Shown: positions 1 through 8,618 of the stretch, piece after piece
How positions within the stretch are numbered: position 1 is the first letter of the stretch
Layout of the letters: the number at the start of each line of letters is the position of its first letter
NCBI RefSeq assembly: GCF_005222485.1
Contig: NZ_CP029078.1
Coordinates: 3,841,501-3,905,500 of the forward strand
Direction: 5' to 3'
Length of the DNA stretch: 64,000 nucleotides
Origin: Streptomyces griseoviridis
Lineage (GTDB): Bacteria > Actinomycetota > Actinomycetes > Streptomycetales > Streptomycetaceae
Made by a program: the position numbers and the translations under genes
Notes under the pieces: generated by a model
Told to the model about the DNA's origin: nothing
Database searches by the model: none
What the model saw: the letters and a program-made list of their open reading frames with translations, nothing else

Positions 1-279
1 CCCCCGGCCCGAGCCGACCTGTCGTCATGGCGGTTGCCCCCTGCGGCGTTCTGTACGGGCGGTGACGACCGTCCTCGGCCGCACTCCCGTATCGAGTGTT
101 CGACTGCCCTCGTCCGACGTGGTGTCCGAACTGTCTCGCCCGACGTCCCGTCCGGCAAAACCGTGCCCGACGGTCGCGCCCGGTCCCGGCACCCGGCCAC
201 CGCGCCGGACCACCGTGCCCGGCCACGGGCCGGACCACCAGGTCCGACCGCCGTGCCCGACTGCCGTGCCCGACCGCCG

Positions 280-330
280 GACCCGACTGCTGAACCCGAC
301 CGCCAGACCCGACTGCTGAACCCGACCGCC
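280..330. repeat. Two 25-bp direct repeats, period 26
   Basis: A 25-bp unit starting gacccgactgctgaaccc occurs at 280-304 and again, identically, at 306-330. More diverged copies of its sub-motifs lie on either side (about 240-280 and 330-360). No spacers are present, so this is not a CRISPR. It looks like local slippage expansion of a low-complexity tract. Confidence 0.7.
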
Positions 331-407
331 GGACCCGCATACCGGACCCGACTGCCGTGGGCCCGGCGTCCGCGTCCGACACCTACATCGGACACCGCGC
401 CCGAAAC

Positions 408-443
408 GTTCATCGGAACGTTCATCGGAACGCTGACCGGAAC
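408..443. repeat. 12-bp palindromic unit repeated about three times
   Basis: GTTCATCGGAAC occurs at 408-419 and 420-431, followed by a degenerate third copy GCTGACCGGAAC at 432-443. Each perfect unit is itself an inverted repeat (GTTC-N4-GAAC), and the junction creates a second palindrome GAACGTTC. Phased palindromic half-sites of this kind are typical of repressor binding sites. The array lies about 370 bp upstream of the deaminase gene, so a link to that gene is only a guess. Confidence 0.45.
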
Positions 444-814
444 CTTGACGTGACACCCGTCCGACACCTGTGCCGAATGTTGCGTCCGCCACGTTTCACC
501 GGATCACGCGTCCCGCTGCCCGATCCACCCGGACGACCGTTTCCAACCGGAAACGACCGGGTCCGAGCGGGACGGACCCGAACGGACCGTCTCCATGCGT
601 CAACCGCATGGATCGCGGTGCGGACAGCCTATGCCGTACGACCGCACGGGTCACCGGGCACCGGCCGACCACACCCGCACCACCGTGACCAGCGGTCACC
701 CCACCGTGACAGCCCGCCCAACCCCTGGCGTGTCGCACCGCCCCAGCTACCGCAGGAGGCGCGGGATTTGGCACTCTGTCTCCGCCGGGGGATGCTCGGG
801 AGGGGATGATGATC

Positions 815-1366
815 ATGAATGCGACGCAGACGGGTCCGCACGCGGAGGCCCGCCGCACCGGAACCCGCACGGGTGCCTCCGGCGACCCCCGGGTCGGCTG
901 GAGCAGCGCCGAGGCCCCCCACACCCCCGTCCTCCGGCACCGTCGCGACGGCATACTCCCCACCGTCGCCGCCGCCCTCTCCGTCCGCGGCGCCACCCTC
1001 ACCGGCACCGCCGCCCGCGGCGACCAGCCACCCGAACTCCACCCCCTCGTGCAGGACTTCCTGGACACCCTCACCAGCGCCCAGCGCGACCGCTACACCG
1101 GCCGCTGCGCCGAGACGATCCTGATCTCCCGGCACATCACCACCGCCGACGCCGGCCGCAGCAAGCGGGCCGCCCGCAAGCCCATGACCAACGGCGAGGC
1201 CCGCAAGGCCCTCAAGCACGCCAAGCTGACCGCCCGCCGCATCCGCGAGGACGGCGACCCGCTGCACGGCAGCTTCGCCGCGCCCTGCCGCGCCTGCGCC
1301 GCCCTCAGCGCCCACTTCGGCGTCCGGGTCGTCGAACCGGCCGTCCCCGCCGACCCGGCGGGCTGA
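815..1366 (+). CDS. YwqJ-type putative deaminase
   Basis: 183-residue protein resembling the YwqJ-related deaminase family, predicted zinc-dependent nucleic-acid or nucleotide deaminases found as toxin domains and as stand-alone Streptomyces proteins. The expected zinc/catalytic signatures are visible: a CAE motif at residues 98-100 (family form of [HC]AE) and a PCRAC motif at 157-161. No signal peptide or secretion leader is seen, so it should be cytosolic as encoded. I chose ATG 815 because GGGAGGGG at 798-805 is well spaced from it; ATGs at 806 and 809 are too close. The next gene, 64 bp downstream on the same strand, encodes a SUKH-3 protein, the type of partner that usually neutralises such toxins. 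Substrate is unknown, and toxicity is an inference from the family. Confidence 0.75.
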   Translation: MNATQTGPHAEARRTGTRTGASGDPRVGWSSAEAPHTPVLRHRRDGILPTVAAALSVRGATLTGTAARGDQPPELHPLVQDFLDTLTSAQRDRYTGRCAETILISRHITTADAGRSKRAARKPMTNGEARKALKHAKLTARRIREDGDPLHGSFAAPCRACAALSAHFGVRVVEPAVPADPAG

Positions 1367-1430
1367 CCGGCCCGCCCGCACCGCAGGCGCCACCGCCGCG
1401 CCACCCCATGACCTCGACGAACGAAGGCAG

Positions 1431-1925
1431 ATGCACGCCGACCGCACCTCGACCACCCGATTCGCCGTACCCGTCGACGCCGCGCTCCGCGACGCCGGCT
1501 GGCAGCCAGGACGCTGGGACATAAAACAAGCCGAGATCTGGGCCGACACCCTCCGCGAGCACGTCTCGCCCGCCGGCCACCGGCACGCCGTCTTCCCCGC
1601 CGCCGTCGAGGCGTGGGCGGAGTTCGGCGGACTGGACATCACACCGGGCGGCCCCGGCCGGCAGATCGCACCCGCCGCCTTCCACCTCGACCCGCTGCAC
1701 GGGCTGCACATGGCCCGCACCCTCGCCGACCTCGGCCGCGCCCTCGACGCCGAGGTCAGCCCCCTGGGCGCGGAGACCGACAGCCAGTCACTCCTCGCGA
1801 TCGACGACGAGGGCCGCGTCTACACCCTCGACCACACCGGCGACTGGTACCTCGGCCCGACCATCGACCGCGCCCTTGCCACCCTGATCTCGGGCCTGGC
1901 CCCGGCCCGCCTGACCGCGGGCTGA
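1431..1925 (+). CDS. SUKH-3 family protein (putative immunity partner)
   Basis: 164-residue protein matching the SUKH-3 family pattern: an early W-x2-GRW/D segment (residues 20-30), a helical A-x3-W-AEFGGL stretch near residues 60-68, and a G-x-DSQSLLAIDDEGRVY strand pair with a following W-Y in the C-terminal third. SUKH proteins are known as immunity proteins against polymorphic toxins, including deaminases. ATG 1431 has GAAGG just upstream. Together with the deaminase gene it forms a compact pair that may be a toxin-immunity or repurposed regulatory module. It converges with the sensor kinase gene that ends at 2039. Confidence 0.75.
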   Translation: MHADRTSTTRFAVPVDAALRDAGWQPGRWDIKQAEIWADTLREHVSPAGHRHAVFPAAVEAWAEFGGLDITPGGPGRQIAPAAFHLDPLHGLHMARTLADLGRALDAEVSPLGAETDSQSLLAIDDEGRVYTLDHTGDWYLGPTIDRALATLISGLAPARLTAG

Positions 1926-2038
1926 GCACCACCGGCGCCACCACCGGGACGACGGCACCGACCGCCCCGACCACGGCCCCGCCCCCAGCCCCCAAATCCC
2001 GCGGCACGGACGGCGCCCCGCACCGCCGGCGCCCACGC

Positions 2039-3346
2039 CTACGCCGCCGCCGGAATCACCGCCGACACCCGGAACCCGCCCGCGTCCGTCGGCCCGGACA
2101 CGAAGACGCCGCCCAGGGCGACCACCCGCTCCTTCATACCGAGCAGGCCGTTGCCACCGGACGGCAGCCGGGCCGAGGACGCCGAAGCCGCCTCGGGCGG
2201 CGGCTCGTTCTCCACCTGCATCGCGATCTCCGCACTCCGGTGCGCGAGCCTCACATGCGTCTTGGCGCCCGCCGCGTGCTTGTGCACATTGGTCAGCGCC
2301 TCCTGCACGACCCGGTACGCGGTCTGCTCGACCTGCGCCGGATAACCCCGCCCGTCCCCCTCGACCGACAGGTCGACGACCATCCCGGCGGCGGCCGACT
2401 GCCCGATCAGCTCGTCCAACTCCGACAGACAGGGCCCGTCGCCCTCCTCCACCGCCCGGGACGCGGCCGCCGCGGCGGCGACCCCCACCGCGGCCAGCGG
2501 CACCACCCGCTCGGCCCGCCGGGCACCGTCACCGCTGCGCAGCACACCGAGCATCTCGCGCAGCTCGGTGAGGGCCTGCCGGCCCATGTCCCCGACCAGC
2601 GCCGCGTTCTTCACGGCCTTCTCCGGGTCCTTCCGCGCCACCGCCTGGAGCGCGGCGGCGTGCACCACCATCAGACTGACCCGGTGGGCGACGACGTCGT
2701 GCATCTCCCGCGCGATCCTGGTCCGCTCCTCGTTGCGGGCCCACTCCGCGCGCTCCTCGGCCCGCTCGGCGAGCAGCTGCAACTCGCGCTCCAGGCTGTC
2801 CGCGCGCTCCCGCAGGCTCTCCATCAGCCGCCGCCGCGCGCCGACGTAGAGGCCGAGCAGCAGCGGCGGGGCGGTGACGCCGACGGCGGTCGTGATCGCG
2901 GCGAACGGCACGAACCAGTCACCGAGGTCGAGGGTGCCGCGCGCGATGTCCTGGCGGACCCGCACGAACATCACGATGAGCATCCCGACCAGGGACATGC
3001 CCGCGAGCGAGGCGATGATCCGGCGCGGCAGCTCGGAGGCGGCGAGCGTGTACAGGCCGACGACGCCCATCAGATAGCCCATCTGGGCCGGGGTGATCGC
3101 GATCGCCACCAGCACGACGGCTATCGGCCATTTCCTGCGCACCAGCAGCGCCGAACCGGCCAGCGCGCCGAAGACGACCCCGACGCCCGCCGGTATCCCG
3201 GCGTCCGTGGCGAACCTGATCCCCTCGAAGGCGCACTCCACCGCGGACAGCGACGCCAGGCCGACGTCGAGCAGCGCGCCGCGCCGCCTCTCCCACCACC
3301 AGGGCCCTGACCGGGCCGCGGCGTGGTCTTCCCCCGTCGTGGTCAT
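2039..3346 (-). CDS. NarL-type sensor histidine kinase, orphan
   Basis: 435-residue membrane sensor kinase of the HisKA_3/HATPase_c class, which autophosphorylates on histidine and passes the phosphate to a LuxR-type response regulator. Several hydrophobic segments occupy roughly residues 20-170, then a short coiled linker (175-205), the phospho-acceptor helix with AREMHDVVAHR (His about 216), an N-box QEALTNVHKHA, and a G-box GNGLLGM near the C-terminus. I start at ATG 3346 (MTTTGEDH); a longer frame upstream lacks kinase-like sequence. No response regulator gene is adjacent, which is unusual for this family, so the partner must be elsewhere. It is transcribed away from the HTH protein at 3508. 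Confidence 0.85.
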   Translation of the reverse strand: MTTTGEDHAAARSGPWWWERRRGALLDVGLASLSAVECAFEGIRFATDAGIPAGVGVVFGALAGSALLVRRKWPIAVVLVAIAITPAQMGYLMGVVGLYTLAASELPRRIIASLAGMSLVGMLIVMFVRVRQDIARGTLDLGDWFVPFAAITTAVGVTAPPLLLGLYVGARRRLMESLRERADSLERELQLLAERAEERAEWARNEERTRIAREMHDVVAHRVSLMVVHAAALQAVARKDPEKAVKNAALVGDMGRQALTELREMLGVLRSGDGARRAERVVPLAAVGVAAAAAASRAVEEGDGPCLSELDELIGQSAAAGMVVDLSVEGDGRGYPAQVEQTAYRVVQEALTNVHKHAAGAKTHVRLAHRSAEIAMQVENEPPPEAASASSARLPSGGNGLLGMKERVVALGGVFVSGPTDAGGFRVSAVIPAAA

Positions 3347-3507
3347 AGCCACCACCCTACGGGCGCCCCCACCCCGCGTTCCGTCGAGTTTCCGCGACCA
3401 CATCCCCCACACGCCATGATCGAACGACACCGGAACACCCCGACATCCCTCGAACTGCTGAACAACCCCGCATTCACCCCCGGACGCCCCCGTTCCGCCC
3501 GAACGGT

Positions 3508-4386
3508 ATGCCCATGGCACATTCACCCGACCACCACACCCCACCGGAATCCCTCAGGGAACGGGCGGTGGCGCTGCGGCGCGCGGGGCGCAGCCTGCGG
3601 CAGATCCGGGACGAACTGAAGATCTTCAACAACGACCTGCTGCGCCGGCTCGTCCAGGGCGAGCCCCTGCCGGAGCCCGCGGAACGCCCCAGGACCACGG
3701 ACGGCCTGCGGGCCCGCGCCCGCGAGCTGCGGCTCCAGGGGTGGACGTACGACCAGATCGAGCTGGAGCTGGGCTGCTCCAGGGGTTCGGTCTCGCACTG
3801 GGTCCGCGATCTGCCCCGGCCGGAGCGCCCGGCCGCGCAGGAGCAGGCGAGACTGGCGGCCCGCAAGCGCTGGGAGCACGAGCTGACGGTGCGGGACGAG
3901 GAGCGGCGGCGGACGAAGACGGCCGCCTCGGCGGAGGTCGGTCCGCTCTCGGACCGTGAGCTGTTCCTCGCGGGCGTCAGCCTCTACTGGGCCGAGGGCT
4001 CCAAGGACAAGCCGTACGCGCGCCGCGAGAGCGTCATCTTCGTCAACAGCGACCCCGGCGTCATCGAGGTCTACCTCGCCTGGCTGGGCCTGCTCGGCGT
4101 CGGGCCCGAGCGGCTCCGCTTCAGCGTCATGATCCACGAGAGCGCGGACGTGGAGGCCGCCGAGCGCTACTGGGCCGAGTTGGTGGGGGCGGACCGGTCC
4201 GCGTTCAACAAGACGACCTTGAAGAAGCACAACCCGAAGACCGTCCGCAAGAACGTCGGGGCGTCCTATCGCGGCTGTCTGGTCGTCAGGGTCCTGAAGG
4301 GCGCCGACCTGTACCGTCGCATCGAAGGCTGGTGGTGCGGCATAGTGGTGTCCGCACGCCGAACCGATCAACAGAATCGGACATAG
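3508..4386 (+). CDS. Two-HTH protein with LAGLIDADG-like C-terminal domain
   Basis: 292-residue protein of no assigned function that I recall as conserved in actinomycetes. Residues 15-50 and 66-100 look like two related helix-turn-helix segments (LR-x-RA-x2-LR-x-G pattern twice, the second with CSRGSVSHWV). After a charged linker (105-145), residues 150-280 carry a YWAEGSK segment, a FVNSDPGVIEVYLAWL segment and an MIHESADVEAAERYW segment. This order reminds me of single-chain homing-endonuclease-like folds that have lost intron or intein context. A nuclease activity is not shown. The gene ends 11 bp before tRNA-Gln, so read-through or co-transcription is possible. ATG 3514 is an equally possible start, and no strong ribosome site is visible. 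Confidence 0.6.
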   Translation: MPMAHSPDHHTPPESLRERAVALRRAGRSLRQIRDELKIFNNDLLRRLVQGEPLPEPAERPRTTDGLRARARELRLQGWTYDQIELELGCSRGSVSHWVRDLPRPERPAAQEQARLAARKRWEHELTVRDEERRRTKTAASAEVGPLSDRELFLAGVSLYWAEGSKDKPYARRESVIFVNSDPGVIEVYLAWLGLLGVGPERLRFSVMIHESADVEAAERYWAELVGADRSAFNKTTLKKHNPKTVRKNVGASYRGCLVVRVLKGADLYRRIEGWWCGIVVSARRTDQQNRT

Positions 4387-4397
4387 CGTGCGATCCT

Positions 4398-4471
4398 TCC
4401 CGGATCGTCTAAAGGTAGGACAAACGGTTTTGGTCCGTTGAATGAGGGTTCGAGTCCTTCTCCGGGAGCCA
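4398..4471 (+). tRNA. tRNA-Gln (UUG)
   Basis: Full cloverleaf of 74 nt including encoded CCA. The acceptor stem pairs TCCCGGA (4398-4404) with TCCGGGA (4461-4467), discriminator G, CCA at 4469-4471. The anticodon arm is AACGG-TTTTGGT-CCGTT with anticodon TTG. The T-arm contains GGTTCGAGTCC, a canonical TTCRA loop. No integrase or attachment duplication is seen beside it. Confidence 0.95.
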
Positions 4472-4485
4472 GCTCCACCCCCTCC

Positions 4486-4512
4486 GGGCCCTGACAGCCA
4501 CTGTCAGGGCCC
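4486..4512 (+). terminator. Stem-loop after tRNA-Gln
   Basis: Perfect 12-bp inverted repeat, GGGCCCTGACAG (4486-4497) and its complement (4501-4512), with a CCA loop. There is no T-tract, as is usual for Streptomyces terminators. It separates the tRNA from glmU. Confidence 0.8.
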
Positions 4513-4585
4513 GCTCTCATGTCCCTCACGAAACGCGCCGGTATCCTGCGGATGTCCCCATCGTCCACAGCCGAAGGGCAACCCC

Positions 4586-6034
4586 GTGAGCGTCCATCAC
4601 CCCGCAGCCGTCGTCGTTCTCGCAGCGGGTGAGGGCACCCGTATGAAGTCGGCCACACCCAAGGTCCTCCATCAGCTCTGCGGACGCTCCCTGGTGGGCC
4701 ATGTGCTCGCCGCCGCCCGCGAGTTGGAGCCGCAGCACCTCGTGGTCGTCGTCGGGCACGCGCGGGAGAAGGTCACCGACCACCTCACCGGGATCGATCC
4801 GGACGTGCGCACCGCCGTGCAGGCCGAGCAGAACGGCACCGGGCACGCCGTGCGGATGGGCCTGGAGGAGCTGGGCGGCGGCGTCGACGGCACGGTCGTC
4901 GTGGTCTGCGGCGACACCCCGCTGCTCACCGGCGCGACGCTGCGCGCCCTCGCCGCCACCCACTCCGGGGACGGCAACGCCGTCACGGTGCTGACCGCCG
5001 AGGTCCCGGACGCGACCGGCTACGGCCGGATCGTGCGGGACGACGCGACCGGCGCCGTCACCGGCATCGTCGAGCACAAGGACGCGACGGACGCGCAGCG
5101 GGCGATCCGGGAGATCAACTCCGGTGTCTTCGCGTTCGACGGGCAGTTGCTGGCGGACGCGCTGAAGAAGGTCCGTACGGACAACAGTCAGGGCGAGGAG
5201 TACCTGACGGACGTGCTGGGCATCCTGCGGGAGGCCGGGCACCGGGTCGGGGCGTCGGTGGCGGGGGACCACCGGGAGATCGCGGGGATCAACAACCGTG
5301 TGCAGCTGGCCGAGGCGCGGCGGATTCTCAACGACCGGCTGCTGGAGGCCGCGATGCTGGCGGGGGTGACGGTGGTCGATCCGGCGACGACGTGGGTCGA
5401 TGTGGCGGTGACGTTCGAGCAGGACGCGCTGGTGCACCCGGGCACGCAGTTGCTCGGCGCGACGCATCTCGGTGAGGGCGCGGAGGTCGGTCCGAACAGC
5501 CGGCTGAAGGACACCCGGGTGGGCGCGGGTGCCCGGGTGGACAACACGGTGGCGGACGGCGCGCAGGTGGGCGCGGGGGCGACGGTGGGTCCGTACGCGT
5601 ATCTGCGTCCCGGTACCCGGCTGGGCGCGCGGTCGAAGGTCGGTACGTACGTGGAGACGAAGAACGCCTCCGTGGGTGAGGGGACGAAGGTCCCGCATCT
5701 GTCGTACGTGGGGGACGCGACGATCGGTGAGTTCACGAACATCGGTGCGGCGAGTGTGTTCGTGAACTACGACGGGCAGGACAAGCACCACACGACGATC
5801 GGCTCTCACTGCCGCACCGGGTCGGACAATATGTTTGTGGCTCCTGTCACCATCGGGGACGGCGCGTACACCGCCGCCGGCTCCGTGATCACGAAGGACG
5901 TGCCGCCCGGCTCGCTGGCCGTGGCCCGTGGCCAGCAAAGGAATATCGAGGGTTGGGTGGCTCGCAAGCGTCCGGGGAGCGCCGCCGCGCAGGCGGCGGA
6001 GTCGGCCTCCCGGGCGGGTACGGGCGAGGACTGA
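4586..6034 (+). CDS. glmU: Bifunctional GlmU
   Basis: 482-residue cytosolic enzyme that acetylates glucosamine-1-phosphate and then transfers UMP to give UDP-N-acetylglucosamine, the first committed precursor of peptidoglycan. The N-terminal uridyltransferase domain (about 1-235) shows LAAGEGTRMKS near residues 11-21 and VCGDTPLL. The C-terminal left-handed beta-helix acetyltransferase (about 255-460) is visible as hexapeptide repeats (GAGATVGPYAYLRPG, GEFTNIGAASVFVNYDG). GTG 4586 is chosen because homology begins at once (VSVHHPAAVVVLAAGEG). The next gene, prs, is 79 bp downstream on the same strand. Confidence 0.97.
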   Translation: MSVHHPAAVVVLAAGEGTRMKSATPKVLHQLCGRSLVGHVLAAARELEPQHLVVVVGHAREKVTDHLTGIDPDVRTAVQAEQNGTGHAVRMGLEELGGGVDGTVVVVCGDTPLLTGATLRALAATHSGDGNAVTVLTAEVPDATGYGRIVRDDATGAVTGIVEHKDATDAQRAIREINSGVFAFDGQLLADALKKVRTDNSQGEEYLTDVLGILREAGHRVGASVAGDHREIAGINNRVQLAEARRILNDRLLEAAMLAGVTVVDPATTWVDVAVTFEQDALVHPGTQLLGATHLGEGAEVGPNSRLKDTRVGAGARVDNTVADGAQVGAGATVGPYAYLRPGTRLGARSKVGTYVETKNASVGEGTKVPHLSYVGDATIGEFTNIGAASVFVNYDGQDKHHTTIGSHCRTGSDNMFVAPVTIGDGAYTAAGSVITKDVPPGSLAVARGQQRNIEGWVARKRPGSAAAQAAESASRAGTGED

Positions 6035-6113
6035 CCTGAAATCGGTGCCCTGAACACCGCGTACCGTGATAAGTGCACGCCACCAGCTGAGACACCTCTG
6101 AGGAGACTGTGCT

Positions 6114-7088
6114 GTGACCGGGATCAAGACGACCGGCGAGAAGAAGATGATGTTCTTCTCCGGCCGCGCCCACCCCGAGCTTGCCGAGGAGGTCGCCCAC
6201 CAGCTGGGTGTGGAGGTCGTTCCGACCAAGGCCTTCGACTTCGCCAACGGTGAGATCTACGTCCGTTACCAGGAGTCGGCGCGCGGCGCCGACTGTTTCC
6301 TGATCCAGAGCCACACCGCTCCGATCAACAAGTGGATCATGGAGCAGTTGATCATGATCGACGCGTTGAAGCGCGCGTCGGCCCGCTCCATCACGGTGAT
6401 CGTGCCGTTCTACGGCTACGCCCGGCAGGACAAGAAGCACCGCGGCCGTGAGCCCATCTCGGCCCGGCTGATCGCGGACCTGATGAAGACGGCCGGTGCG
6501 CACCGGATCCTCACCGTGGATCTGCACACCGACCAGATCCAGGGCTTCTTCGACGGCCCGGTGGATCATCTCTTCGCGCTGCCGCTGCTCGCCGACTACG
6601 TGGGCGCGAAGGTGGACCGCAACAAGCTGACGGTGGTCTCGCCCGACGCGGGCCGGGTGCGGGTCGCGGACCGCTGGTGCGACCGGCTCGGGGCGCCGCT
6701 GGCGATCGTGCACAAGCGCCGGGACAAGGACATCGCCAACCAGGTCACCGTGCACGAGGTGGTCGGTGAGGTGAAGGGCCGGGTCTGTGTCCTGGTCGAC
6801 GACATGATCGACACCGGTGGCACCATCTGCGCGGCGGCGGACGCGCTGTTCGCGCACGGCGCCGAGGACGTCATCGTGACGGCGACGCACGGGGTGCTCT
6901 CCGGTCCCGCGGCGGACCGGCTGAAGAACTCGAAGGTCAGCGAGTTCGTGTTCACCAACAGCCTGCCGACCCCCGGCGAGCTGGATCTGGACAAGATCAC
7001 GGTGCTGTCCATCGCGCCGACGATCGCCAGCGCGGTCCGTGAGGTCTTCGAGGACGGTTCGGTGACGAGCCTCTTCGACGAGCAGTGA
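6114..7088 (+). CDS. prs: Ribose-phosphate pyrophosphokinase
   Basis: 324-residue enzyme making PRPP from ribose-5-phosphate and ATP, feeding purine, pyrimidine, histidine, tryptophan and NAD synthesis. The type I PRPP synthase landmarks are present: YGYARQDKKHRGREP in the ATP/flexible-loop region, TVDLHTDQIQGFF, and the PRPP-binding loop VLVDDMIDTGGTI. Length is close to the family norm. GTG 6114 is preceded by AGGAGAC at 6101-6107. It is probably co-transcribed with glmU, and the strong hairpin at 7129-7176 follows it. Confidence 0.97.
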   Translation: MTGIKTTGEKKMMFFSGRAHPELAEEVAHQLGVEVVPTKAFDFANGEIYVRYQESARGADCFLIQSHTAPINKWIMEQLIMIDALKRASARSITVIVPFYGYARQDKKHRGREPISARLIADLMKTAGAHRILTVDLHTDQIQGFFDGPVDHLFALPLLADYVGAKVDRNKLTVVSPDAGRVRVADRWCDRLGAPLAIVHKRRDKDIANQVTVHEVVGEVKGRVCVLVDDMIDTGGTICAAADALFAHGAEDVIVTATHGVLSGPAADRLKNSKVSEFVFTNSLPTPGELDLDKITVLSIAPTIASAVREVFEDGSVTSLFDEQ

Positions 7089-7128
7089 CCCTGGTGGCCA
7101 CCGGGTCCTGAGTGATCGATTTTCCCGC

Positions 7129-7176
7129 GGCCTCCCCCGCCGAGTAGACTGCCCGAGTTGCTCGGCGAGGGAGGCC
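7129..7176 (+). terminator. Strong hairpin between prs and rplY
   Basis: Arms at 7129-7144 and 7161-7176 are complementary over 16 bp with one mismatch, around a 16-nt loop. It lies 38 bp after the prs stop and 109 bp before rplY. It could terminate prs or act as an attenuator in the rplY leader. The loop contains TAGACT, which resembles a sigma-HrdB -10 box, so promoter use cannot be excluded. Confidence 0.65.
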
Positions 7177-7285
7177 GTTTCCCGTTTGACGGGGTACGGC
7201 GATCCGTTATCGACGCGCTCTTCGTAGCAGGCCGTTCGTGGCCGGGTGACCACGTCCGCCGCTATCTCTACGAGGAGTGATCATC

Positions 7286-7885
7286 ATGTCCGAGGTCAAG
7301 CTGGCCGCCGAGAGCCGCACCGAGTTCGGCAAGGGCGCCGCCCGCCGCATCCGTCGTGACAACAAGGTTCCGGTCGTCCTGTACGGGCACGGCACCGAGC
7401 CCAAGCACCTGACCCTCCCGGGTCACGACCTGCTGCTCGCGCTGCGTACGCCGAACGTCCTGATCGCGCTGGAGATCGAGGGCGCGAGCAGCGAGCTGGC
7501 GATCCCGAAGTCCGTGGTCCGCGACCCGATCAAGGGCTTCCTTGAGCACGTCGACCTGCTGCTGGTCAAGCGGGGCGAGAAGGTCACGGTCGAGATCCCG
7601 GTGCACGCCGAGGGCGAGCTGGCCCCCGGCGGCAACCTGCTGGAGCACGTCCTGAACGCGCTTCCGGTCGAGGCCGAGGCCACCCACATCCCGGAGTCGG
7701 TGACGGTCTCCGTCGAGGGTCTCGAGGCCGGTGCCGCGATCCTCGCGAAGGACATCACCCTGCCGAAGGGTTCCACCCTGGCCGTCGAGGACGACACCGT
7801 CGTCCTCCAGGTCCTGGCCGCGCAGGCCGAGGAGGAGTCCGCCGAGGACGAGGAGCCCGCCGGCGAAGAGGTCGCCGAGGCCTGA
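7286..7885 (+). CDS. rplY: Ribosomal protein L25, CTC/TL5 type
   Basis: 199-residue 5S-rRNA-binding protein of the large subunit in its long general-stress (CTC) form. The N-terminal L25 domain (about 1-95) has [21 protein letters not shown]. The C-terminal TL5 domain (about 100-180) contains [14 protein letters not shown] and [13 protein letters not shown], followed by an acidic tail ([10 protein letters not shown]) typical of actinobacterial versions. ATG 7286 is chosen over the GTG at 7277 because that GTG sits in the ribosome binding site CGAGGAG. The leader after the 7129-7176 hairpin is about 110 nt. pth follows 77 bp downstream. Confidence 0.95.
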   Translation: MSEVKLAAESRTEFGKGAARRIRRDNKVPVVLYGHGTEPKHLTLPGHDLLLALRTPNVLIALEIEGASSELAIPKSVVRDPIKGFLEHVDLLLVKRGEKVTVEIPVHAEGELAPGGNLLEHVLNALPVEAEATHIPESVTVSVEGLEAGAAILAKDITLPKGSTLAVEDDTVVLQVLAAQAEEESAEDEEPAGEEVAEA

Positions 7886-7962
7886 TCCTCGCCCCGCCTT
7901 TCGACGGTTCGTCAGCCGCTGCTCCCTCCCGGGGGCGGCGGCTGGCGCGTATCCAAGGAGAC

Positions 7963-8565
7963 ATGGACGTGACCACCCCCGCCAATGGCCCCTGGCTCGT
8001 CGTGGGCCTCGGCAATCCCGGACCCGAGTACGCCATGAACCGGCACAACGTCGGGTTCATGGTGGCCGACCTGCTGGCCGAGCGGATCGGGGGGAGGTTC
8101 AAGCGGGCGGGCAAGGCGCAGGCGCAGGTCGTGGAGGGGCGGTTCGGGCCGCCCGGTCCTGCCGGTCGGCGGGTGGTGCTGGCCAAGCCGATGTCGTTCA
8201 TGAACCTGTCGGGCGGTCCGGTGAACGCGCTGCGCGACTTCTACAAGGTGCCGGTGGCGAACGTCGTCGCCGTCCATGACGAGTTGGACATCGACTACGG
8301 GACGCTGCGGGTGAAGCTGGGCGGCGGGGACAACGGGCACAACGGTCTGAAGTCGATGACGAAGGCGATGGGCGCGGAGTACCACCGGGTGCGGTTCGGG
8401 ATCGGCAGGCCGCCGGGGCGGATGCAGGTCGCCGACTTCGTGCTGAAGGACTTCTCGGCGGCGGAGCGCAAGGAGCTTGACTACTTCGTGGACCGGGCGG
8501 CGGACGCCGTCGAGTCGCTGGTGACCGAGGGGCTCGAACGGGCGCAAAGCACGTACAACTCGTGA
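7963..8565 (+). CDS. pth: Peptidyl-tRNA hydrolase
   Basis: 200-residue enzyme that releases stalled peptides from tRNA. Signature segments are present: [21 protein letters not shown] (catalytic His about 26-28), [13 protein letters not shown], and HDELDIDYG followed by [12 protein letters not shown]. The preceding AAGGAGAC is ideally spaced from ATG 7963. The rplY-pth order is common in bacteria, and co-expression is likely. Confidence 0.97.
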   Translation: MDVTTPANGPWLVVGLGNPGPEYAMNRHNVGFMVADLLAERIGGRFKRAGKAQAQVVEGRFGPPGPAGRRVVLAKPMSFMNLSGGPVNALRDFYKVPVANVVAVHDELDIDYGTLRVKLGGGDNGHNGLKSMTKAMGAEYHRVRFGIGRPPGRMQVADFVLKDFSAAERKELDYFVDRAADAVESLVTEGLERAQSTYNS

Positions 8566-8618
8566 CTTGTCCCGGCCGGAGTTGACCGCACGCAGTGCCA
8601 TGGCCAATGATCCCGGCC

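Larger units (their letters stand above)
1..797. other. Gene-poor stretch with short tandem repeats
   Basis: I see no convincing gene here. Reading frames on both strands translate into Arg/Pro/Thr- or Gly/Arg-rich low-complexity sequence with no recognisable domain. The stretch is built largely from degenerate units around 'gacccgac' and 'gtgcccgac', and holds two better-defined tandem repeats (280-330 and 408-443). The last part runs into the ribosome binding site of the deaminase gene at 815. It could be the eroded end of an upstream gene or a long regulatory region. Confidence 0.5.

Noticed and set aside
280..330. Possible CRISPR
   Set aside because: There are only two units, adjacent with one base between, and no spacers or cas genes.
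439..461. Sigma-E-type promoter (GGAAC...GTC)
   Set aside because: The spacer is too short for the consensus, and the GGAAC belongs to the repeat array.
595..1524. 309-residue Pro/Arg-rich plus-strand frame overlapping the deaminase gene
   Set aside because: It is extremely biased composition in a shadow frame of two genes with family signatures.
4398..4471. tRNA-Gln as an integration site of a mobile element
   Set aside because: I found no integrase gene, no duplicated 3' tRNA end and no phage-like genes nearby.
7186..7214. TTGACG as the -35 box of an rplY promoter
   Set aside because: At 16-18 bases spacing there is no acceptable -10 hexamer.
7913..7944. Terminator between rplY and pth
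   Set aside because: The seven-base arms enclose a long loop and the stem is weak; co-transcription is more plausible.
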